Shown piece by piece: positions 23,312-28,955 of a DNA stretch of 28,955 bases (the first letter of the stretch is position 1; every line of letters starts with the position of its first letter). Origin of the DNA: Lysobacteraceae bacterium (GTDB lineage: Bacteria; Pseudomonadota; Gammaproteobacteria; Xanthomonadales; Xanthomonadaceae); NCBI GenBank assembly GCA_004173415.1, contig SEHC01000024.1:1-28955 (forward strand), in the 5' to 3' direction. The position numbers and the translations under genes were made by a program. The notes beneath the pieces are model-generated. The model had not been told where the DNA came from. It searched no databases and saw nothing but the letters and a program-made list of their open reading frames with translations.

Positions 23312-23410
23312 CGTTCAAACCTCGTTGACAGCGAGACCCCGCAACCGCGAGAGTGTCGCGGCGTAGTCCCAGCCGATCCAATCCACCCACCTTGCAAGGG
23401 ATTTCAAGAG

Positions 23411-23794
23411 ATGAGCGAATTCGAGAACATGACCACGCCACCGCCTGCGCCGTCGGGCGACGCGCCCCAGGAAGAGCGGACCCTGGCATTGGTGGCGCAC
23501 CTGCTAGGCATCATTTCCTGGTTCGTCGGCCCGTTGATCATCTGGCTGATCAGCAAGGACAATCCGGCCAAGAGCTTCGTGACCGACCAGTCACGGGAGG
23601 CGCTGAATTTCCAGATCACCATCACCATCGCCTTCGTGCTGGCCTTCATCCTGATGACGATCACCCTGGGCCTGCTGTTCTTCCTGCCGCCCCTGGTCGG
23701 CGTCGCCAACCTGGTTTTCTGCATCATCGGCGGGATCAAGGCCAACAACGGCGAGGCCTACCGCTATCCGTTCGCGTTGCGCCTGATCAAGTAA
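23411..23794 (+). CDS. DUF4870 small membrane protein
   Basis: The 127-residue protein has a polar Pro-rich N-terminus (1-20), then a DUF4870 core: LALVAHLLGIISWFVGPLIIWL (about 26-48), the family loop KDNPAKSFVTDQSREALNFQ (about 49-68), and two further hydrophobic segments at about 69-90 and 92-110. Its role is unknown; the family is widespread in small inner-membrane proteins. ATG 23411 is preceded by CAAGGGA at about 10-16 nt; ATG 23429 is an alternative. A TTGACA (23325-23330) upstream is not matched by a good -10. It ends before an intrinsic terminator. Confidence 0.9.
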   Translation: MSEFENMTTPPPAPSGDAPQEERTLALVAHLLGIISWFVGPLIIWLISKDNPAKSFVTDQSREALNFQITITIAFVLAFILMTITLGLLFFLPPLVGVANLVFCIIGGIKANNGEAYRYPFALRLIK

Positions 23795-23813
23795 CCATTG
23801 CGAAAACCCTGAT

Positions 23814-23840
23814 CGAAGGCCCGGCATGTCCGGGCCTTCG
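23814..23840. terminator. Intrinsic-type terminator between DUF4870 gene and ispA
   Basis: CGAAGGCCCGG (23814-23824) pairs perfectly with CCGGGCCTTCG (23830-23840), an 11-bp stem with CATGT loop, followed on the plus strand by TCATTT. It lies 20 nt past the DUF4870 stop and 19 nt past the convergent ispA stop, so it can serve both strands. Confidence 0.75.
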
Positions 23841-23858
23841 TCATTTCCGGGCTGCCGC

Positions 23859-24726
<868 letters not shown>

Positions 24727-24737
<11 letters not shown>

Positions 24738-24987
24738 CGGCCAGCGGCGCGAAAGCCTGTTCGGTGGCCGGCTGCTCGGGGTCGCTGAGCAGGCGCACGC
24801 GCAGTTCGGCCTGTTCCAGCGCGGCCTGGCAGCGGCGATACAGGCCGACGCCGCGTTCATAGGCGGCAAGTGAGTCTTCCAGGCTCATCTCGCCCTGTTC
24901 CATCTTTCCGACCAGCAGTTCCAGCTCATCCAGGGACTGCTCGAAATGGGCGACGGGAGAGGCTTCGGTTGCAGGTTTCTTGGCCAT
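24727..24987 (-). CDS. xseB: Exodeoxyribonuclease VII small subunit
   Basis: The 86-residue protein is the XseB subunit that binds XseA to degrade single-stranded DNA. Its core FEQSLDELELLVGKMEQGEMSLEDSLAAYERGVGLYRRCQAALEQAELRV (about 15-64) is the full family helical hairpin, and the C-terminus is a short acidic-hydrophobic tail. ATG 24987 begins the typical MAKKP N-terminus. A Shine-Dalgarno is not evident. The gene is 46 nt after the tilS stop and overlaps ispA by 11 nt, so tilS-xseB-ispA look co-transcribed. Confidence 0.96.
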
Positions 24988-25033
24988 GGGCGGGAGTTTG
25001 CGCACGCCGGGGGGATTGGTCAACGTGCGCGAT

Positions 25034-26344
25034 TCAGTCTTCGCGCCGCCATTCCAGGCGCGCGCCCGAATCGCGCAGCCAAGCGTCGAACGCGGCCGAA
25101 TAGGCCAGGTCGCCCACCGCCAGCAGGCCCTGTTCCGGAGCGGAGGCCAGAGGCAGCAACTCACGCTCCCAGGGCGGCACGCCGAGGCCTTGCAGCACGT
25201 TCTTCAGGGTGTGCGATTGCGTCCGCCCGGGCAGCAGGATGCGTTCGCCGCGGGCGCGCGACGAGATCCGCACCGGGGCGGGCAGTGCCGGCGCGCCGAG
25301 CAATCGCAGGCTGCCGCCGCCGGGCAGGGCCAGTGGCCCGCTTCCGTCCCATTCCACGTTCCAGCCGTCAGCCAGCGGCGCACGCCGGCGCTGCGCATGC
25401 AGCAGGTCGCGCCAGCGCTCGAGCACCGCATCGCGCCATTCGAAGCGCGCCCGGGCGTCGGCGCGCGCCGGCAGCAGTTGCGATTCGATCTGGGCGATGC
25501 CTTCGCCCGGAAGCGGCGGCAGGTCGAGCGCTTCGATCCAGCGCCGCAGCACGCGCGCGCGGCGGGGCGGCGGCAGTTCCAGCAGGCCACGAACCGACAG
25601 CGCCTGCGGATCCAGGCAGCGGACCCGGGCCAGGGCGCGCGCATCCTCCGTGCCGAGCAGTTCGGCGGCGTCGGCGCTCAGCGTCGCGCTGCGTGCAAAG
25701 CTCGCATCGGCCTGCGGCCAGCGTTCGCGCAACAGCGGCAACACCCGCTGGCGGAGGAAATTGCGGTCGTGCCGGGCATCCTCGTTGCTGGGATCCTCCA
25801 GCCAGGGCACGGCGTGCGCTTGTGCATAGGCATGCAGCGCCTGGCGTGGGACCTCCAGCAACGGGCGCCAATGGCGGCCGGCGGCGAAGGGTCGCCATGG
25901 CCGCATTGCCGCCAGCCCGTCGACGCCCGAGCCCCGCAGCGCGCGCAGCAGGAAGGTCTCGGCCTGGTCGTCGCGATGGTGCGCGGTGACCAGCACTTCG
26001 GCCTCGCCCAGCAGGCCGGCGATCGCTGCGTAGCGCGCATTGCGTGCCGCGGCCTCCAGTCCCTCGCCGCCGTCGCGATCGACGTTCACTTCGAGCATCG
26101 ACACCGCTACTCCGATCGACGCGCAGTAATTGCCGCAATGCTCGGCCCACCGATCGGCGCCAGCCTGCAGCCGGTGGTTGACGTGGACCGCGCGCAGGCC
26201 TTGCTGCCGGACCTCGGGCAGTTGGGCCAGCGCATGCAGCAGCACGCTTGAATCCAGGCCTCCACTGAGCGCGACCAGCAACGGCGCCTCGCCAGCGCCA
26301 GCCAGCGTCTCGCGGGGCAACCAGGGGGAATCGGACAGGGACAT
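25034..26344 (-). CDS. tilS: tRNA(Ile)-lysidine synthetase
   Basis: The 436-residue enzyme converts C34 of tRNA-Ile(CAU) to lysidine with ATP and lysine, giving AUA reading. The PP-loop SGGLDSS is at 27-33 (VALSGGLDSSVLLHAL), followed by HVNHRLQ near 55, TAHHRDDQAET near 120 and EDPSNEDARHDRNFLR near 183-198 (lysidine synthetase signatures). The C-terminal TilS_C domain contains LLPGRTQSHTLKNVLQGLGVPPWERELLPL (about 370-400). Length is normal (432 in E. coli). It is 46 nt upstream of xseB and divergent from the OYE gene. Confidence 0.96.
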   Translation of the reverse strand: MSLSDSPWLPRETLAGAGEAPLLVALSGGLDSSVLLHALAQLPEVRQQGLRAVHVNHRLQAGADRWAEHCGNYCASIGVAVSMLEVNVDRDGGEGLEAAARNARYAAIAGLLGEAEVLVTAHHRDDQAETFLLRALRGSGVDGLAAMRPWRPFAAGRHWRPLLEVPRQALHAYAQAHAVPWLEDPSNEDARHDRNFLRQRVLPLLRERWPQADASFARSATLSADAAELLGTEDARALARVRCLDPQALSVRGLLELPPPRRARVLRRWIEALDLPPLPGEGIAQIESQLLPARADARARFEWRDAVLERWRDLLHAQRRRAPLADGWNVEWDGSGPLALPGGGSLRLLGAPALPAPVRISSRARGERILLPGRTQSHTLKNVLQGLGVPPWERELLPLASAPEQGLLAVGDLAYSAAFDAWLRDSGARLEWRRED

Positions 26345-26445
26345 GGGCGCATGTTAGCGGTTGGCCGCTGCGCGGGCATCGGCAGCGCGCGTCCCGGCCC
26401 GGCACAAGGCCTGCGCGTGGCACGCAGTCGTGCAGCAGCTGCGGC

Positions 26446-26473
26446 TTCACCGCGATGCCGCCGCGGTTACAGT
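26446..26473 (+). promoter_or_regulatory. Candidate promoter of the OYE gene
   Basis: TTCACC (26446-26451) and TACAGT (26468-26473) are separated by 16 bp and each match consensus at four of six positions. The predicted start leaves a leader of about 20 nt. It lies in the 155-nt divergent gap between tilS and the OYE gene. Confidence 0.35.
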
Positions 26474-26499
26474 GCAAGCCCCTCTGACGGATTTCCTCC

Positions 26500-27558
26500 A
26501 TGTCCCTGTTCGAGCCGTACCGGCAGCGTTCGCTGACCTTGCGCAATCGCATCGTGGTCTCGCCGATGTGCCAGTACTCCTCGATCGATGGCATGCCCAA
26601 CGACTGGCACCTGCTGCACCTGGGCAGCCGCGCGGTCGGTGGCGCAGCGCTGGTGATCGCCGAAGCCTCCGCGGTGAACGCCGAAGGCCGGATCTCGCCG
26701 GCCGACGCGGGCCTCTGGAACGACACCCAGGCGCGGGCCTGGGCGCCGGTCACGGCCAGTGTGCGCGGGCATGGCGCGATCGCCGGGATCCAGCTGGCCC
26801 ATGCCGGCCGCAAGGCCAGCACTGCCGAGCCGTGGAACGGCGGCAAGGCGGTCGCGGTGGCCGACGGTGGCTGGGAACCGGTGGCGCCGTCGGCGCTGGC
26901 CTTCAGTGCGGACTACCCGTTGCCGCGGGCCCTGGACGAAGCCGGCATCGCCACGGTGGTTGCAGATTTCCGCGCCGCCGCGGTGCGGGCGCTGGATGCC
27001 GGCTTCGAACTGATCGAACTGCACGCGGCGCATGGCTACCTGCTGCACCAGTTCCTGTCGCCCTTGTCGAACCTGCGCGAGGATAGCTGGGGCGGCAGTT
27101 TCGACAACCGCACCCGGCTGGTGCGCCAGGTGCTGGCCGCCTTGCGCGAGGTCTGGCCGGAACGCTATCCGCTGTGGCTGCGCATCTCCGCGACCGACTG
27201 GGCCGAAGGCGGCTGGGACATCGAACAGAGCGTCGAACTGTCGCGCAGCGTGCGCGAACTGGGCGTTGACCTGGTCGACGTGTCCAGCGGAGGCCTGGTG
27301 CCGGGGGTGGCCATCCCGGTCGGGCCGGGCTACCAGGTGGGTTTCGCCGCGCGAATACGCGACGAAGCGGGTATCGCGACCGGCGCGGTCGGATTGATCA
27401 CCGAGCCGCGGCAGGCCGAAGACATCATCGCCAGCGGGCAGGCCGATGTCGTGCTGCTGGCCCGTGAGGAACTGCGCGACCCGTACTGGCCGCGCCGGGC
27501 CGCCAGCGAGCTGGGCGTGCAGATCCAGGCGCCCCTGCAATACCAGCGCGCGTGGTGA
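26500..27558 (+). CDS. NADH:flavin oxidoreductase, Old Yellow Enzyme family
   Basis: The 352-residue FMN protein is of the OYE class like YqjM and Pseudomonas XenA, which reduces activated alkenes such as enones and nitro compounds with NAD(P)H. Cys24 (VVSPMCQYSS) is the residue that tunes FMN redox potential in this subclass. The substrate-binding His175 and His178 pair is in ELHAAHGYLLHQFLSP, IQLAHAGRK lies at 97-105, FDNRTRL follows, and a phosphate-binding VGLITEP is near 290. The length fits XenA (363). No strong Shine-Dalgarno precedes ATG 26500. It is convergent with the TPR gene, with a gap of 12 nt. Physiological substrate unknown. Confidence 0.93.
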   Translation: MSLFEPYRQRSLTLRNRIVVSPMCQYSSIDGMPNDWHLLHLGSRAVGGAALVIAEASAVNAEGRISPADAGLWNDTQARAWAPVTASVRGHGAIAGIQLAHAGRKASTAEPWNGGKAVAVADGGWEPVAPSALAFSADYPLPRALDEAGIATVVADFRAAAVRALDAGFELIELHAAHGYLLHQFLSPLSNLREDSWGGSFDNRTRLVRQVLAALREVWPERYPLWLRISATDWAEGGWDIEQSVELSRSVRELGVDLVDVSSGGLVPGVAIPVGPGYQVGFAARIRDEAGIATGAVGLITEPRQAEDIIASGQADVVLLAREELRDPYWPRRAASELGVQIQAPLQYQRAW

Positions 27559-27570
27559 TGCGGTCATTGC

Positions 27571-28317
27571 TCAACTGAGCGCGGCCAACTCGCGTTTCGC
27601 AGCGTCGATCCATTCGCGTTGTTCGCGCTGGTAGTATTTTGGAGAGGCGGCCGAACGGGCCAGGGTTTCGTTCAGCAGCTCCCTGGCCCTGGCGGTGTCG
27701 CCGTAGCGTGACAGCAGTTGTGCGTAACGCACTCGTGCTTCCTCGCCGGGATAGCCTTGGACCACGCTCTCGTATTCGTCCAGCGCCGCGGGCAGGTCGC
27801 CGATGGCTTCCACGCTGCGCGCATACAGCAGGTGGCCGTCCTTGGAGCGGTAGTCCGGATTGGCCGCGATCAATGCGTCGAGGGTTTCGCGCGACTGCTG
27901 CGGCCGGCCCAGTCCGAATTGTGCCCTGGCCAATCCCATCATGATTTCAGGGTCGGTCGCGTAAAGCCCCTTCAGCGCGCCGCCATACAGCTCGACTGCC
28001 TGCTGGTAGTCTCCGCTGCGCAGGCTTTCCTCGGCAAGCCGGCGCCGGTTGGCTTGGGTATCCGACAAGCCGAACTGCCTGTCCGCATCACGCTTTCCAC
28101 GCTCCGGGTCGATCCGGTCCCTGACCTTGCGCACTACCCGGCGGGCGTTCGGATCATTGCCCATGCCCGGCAGGATTTCGGCGATGAAATAGATCGCCAC
28201 GGCGATGTAGGAGAAGGCCAGGAGAATGAAAATCCAGTACAGGGGCCGGTGGGTGCGAACAACATGCACGCAACATGCGATCTGCAGGACGATGGAAAGC
28301 AGGATGATCGGGCTCAA
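27571..28317 (-). CDS. Membrane-anchored TPR protein
   Basis: The 248-residue protein has two membrane segments near the N-terminus (about 3-20 and 26-47, with Leu/Ile/Tyr/Phe and the sequence HRPLYWIFILLAFSYIAVAIY), then a charged linker with PNARRVVRKVRDRIDPERG, and about four TPR-type helical pairs from about residue 88 to 235 (NRRRLAEESLRSGDYQQAVELYGGAL; DALIAANPDY; ALDEYESVVQGYP; ALLSRYGD-like). It could be a scaffold at the inner membrane; function unknown. The start is TTG 28317 with GGAAGGAT 6 nt upstream. It follows accA on the same strand by 35 nt, so it may share its transcript, and it is convergent with the OYE gene. Confidence 0.85.
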   Translation of the reverse strand: MSPIILLSIVLQIACCVHVVRTHRPLYWIFILLAFSYIAVAIYFIAEILPGMGNDPNARRVVRKVRDRIDPERGKRDADRQFGLSDTQANRRRLAEESLRSGDYQQAVELYGGALKGLYATDPEIMMGLARAQFGLGRPQQSRETLDALIAANPDYRSKDGHLLYARSVEAIGDLPAALDEYESVVQGYPGEEARVRYAQLLSRYGDTARARELLNETLARSAASPKYYQREQREWIDAAKRELAALS

Positions 28318-28352
28318 TTGGATCCTTCCGGGAATTCCGGGCGGTCGCCCGC

Positions 28353-28955
28353 TCAGGCAGCTTCGTAGGCGCCGTAGCCGCGCAGGCGCTCGTAGCGCTT
28401 CTTCAGCAACTGGTCCACGGTCAGCTTCTCCAGTGCGTCGAGTTCATTCAGCAGCACCGCCTTCAGGCGCGTGGCCATCTGCTGCGGGTTGCGGTGCGCG
28501 CCGCCGATCGGCTCGCGCACCACCTTGTCCACCAGTCCCAGCGCCAGCAGGCGCTTGGCGGTGATGCCGAGTTGTTCGGCAGCGTCCTTGGCCTTGTCTG
28601 CGGACTTCCACAGGATCGAGGCGCAGCCCTCGGGCGAGATCACCGAGTAGGTACCGTACTCCAGCATCAGGGTGCGATCGCCGACGCCGATGGCCAGCGC
28701 GCCGCCGGAGCCGCCTTCGCCGATCACCGTGCAGATGATCGGCACCTTCAGTTCGGCCATTTCCATCAGGTTGCGGGCGATGGCTTCGGACTGGCCGCGC
28801 TCCTCGGCGCCCACGCCCGGATACGCGCCAGGCGTGTCGATGAAGGTCAGCAGCGGCAGCTTGAAGCGCTCGGCCAGCTTCATCAGGCGCAGCGCCTTGC
28901 GGTAGCCCTCGGGACGCGGCATGCCGAAGTTGCGGGCGATCTTGCTCTTGGTGTC
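28353..28955 (-). CDS. accA: Acetyl-CoA carboxylase carboxyltransferase subunit alpha (5' part cut by window edge)
   Basis: The visible 200 residues are the C-terminal part of AccA and run open to the right edge; the N-terminal portion (about 120 residues, against a usual 319) is outside the window. AccA with AccD transfers carboxyl from biotin to acetyl-CoA to make malonyl-CoA for fatty acid synthesis. Key stretches are FGMPRPEGYRKALRLMKLAERF, LTFIDTPGAYPGVGAEERGQSEAIA, VIGEGGSGGALAIGVGD (oxyanion-type glycines) and YSVISPEGCASILWK, ending in a helical LKKRYERLRGYG tail. The gene is followed by the TPR membrane protein gene on the same strand. Confidence 0.97.
   Translation of the reverse strand, partial: DTKSKIARNFGMPRPEGYRKALRLMKLAERFKLPLLTFIDTPGAYPGVGAEERGQSEAIARNLMEMAELKVPIICTVIGEGGSGGALAIGVGDRTLMLEYGTYSVISPEGCASILWKSADKAKDAAEQLGITAKRLLALGLVDKVVREPIGGAHRNPQQMATRLKAVLLNELDALEKLTVDQLLKKRYERLRGYGAYEAA

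Noticed and set aside
23325..23354. Perfect TTGACA at 23325-23330 upstream of the DUF4870 gene
   Set aside because: The best hexamer at correct spacing (GAGAGT) matches -10 at only three positions and sits in a small hairpin (23345-23361), so I do not call a promoter.

Overview
This is a GC-rich chromosomal window, almost entirely coding, whose gene order and protein sequences fit the gammaproteobacterial family Xanthomonadaceae/Lysobacteraceae (Pseudoxanthomonas, Luteimonas, Lysobacter or Stenotrophomonas-like). The genus is inference; no rRNA or tRNA gene is present to anchor it. I see no insertion sequence, prophage, CRISPR array or integrase. Most of the window is housekeeping.

Layout. 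1-4.9 kb: start of a DUF502 membrane protein (runs off the left edge), an unrecognised cysteine-containing membrane-anchored protein, a DUF4442 hotdog protein, a CnoX/YbbN-type thioredoxin-TPR chaperone, then a compact three-gene cassette (six-TM membrane protein, 71-residue XRE regulator, DUF998-like membrane protein) preceded by two 18-bp operator-like dyads lying on its promoter. 4.9-6.2 kb: an exported metal-dependent amidohydrolase. 6.3-12.1 kb: the conserved run leuS-lptE-holA-nadD-rsfS-rlmH (leucyl-tRNA synthetase, LPS assembly, DNA polymerase III delta, NAD synthesis, ribosome silencing, 23S rRNA methylation), in which lptE is visibly broken. 12.1-13.8 kb: tonB and a SIMPL/DUF541 protein on the minus strand, with strong hairpins around them. 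13.9-21.3 kb: maf-rng-yhdP-tldD, the same order as in E. coli downstream of mreBCD. 21.4-23.3 kb: the yjgA(darP)/pmbA(tldE) divergent pair. 23.4-26.3 kb: a DUF4870 protein and the minus-strand tilS-xseB-ispA cluster. 26.5-28.9 kb: an Old Yellow Enzyme, a TPR membrane protein, and the 3' two-thirds of accA, cut by the right edge.

Points worth attention. (1) lptE keeps its signal-peptide start and its C-terminal half but lacks the middle, including the lipobox Cys, and the two remaining parts are in different frames. (2) tldD lacks about 38 conserved residues in frame just before its conserved C-terminal Cys. Both could be genuine deletions or assembly collapses, and the first falls in a gene normally needed for LPS export. 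(3) The dyad pair over the XRE cassette promoter is the clearest regulatory signal and suggests tight autoregulation of a little-studied membrane-protein/regulator unit.

There is no gene-free stretch above 300 bases; the longest gap (12805-13034, 230 nt) holds three hairpins.
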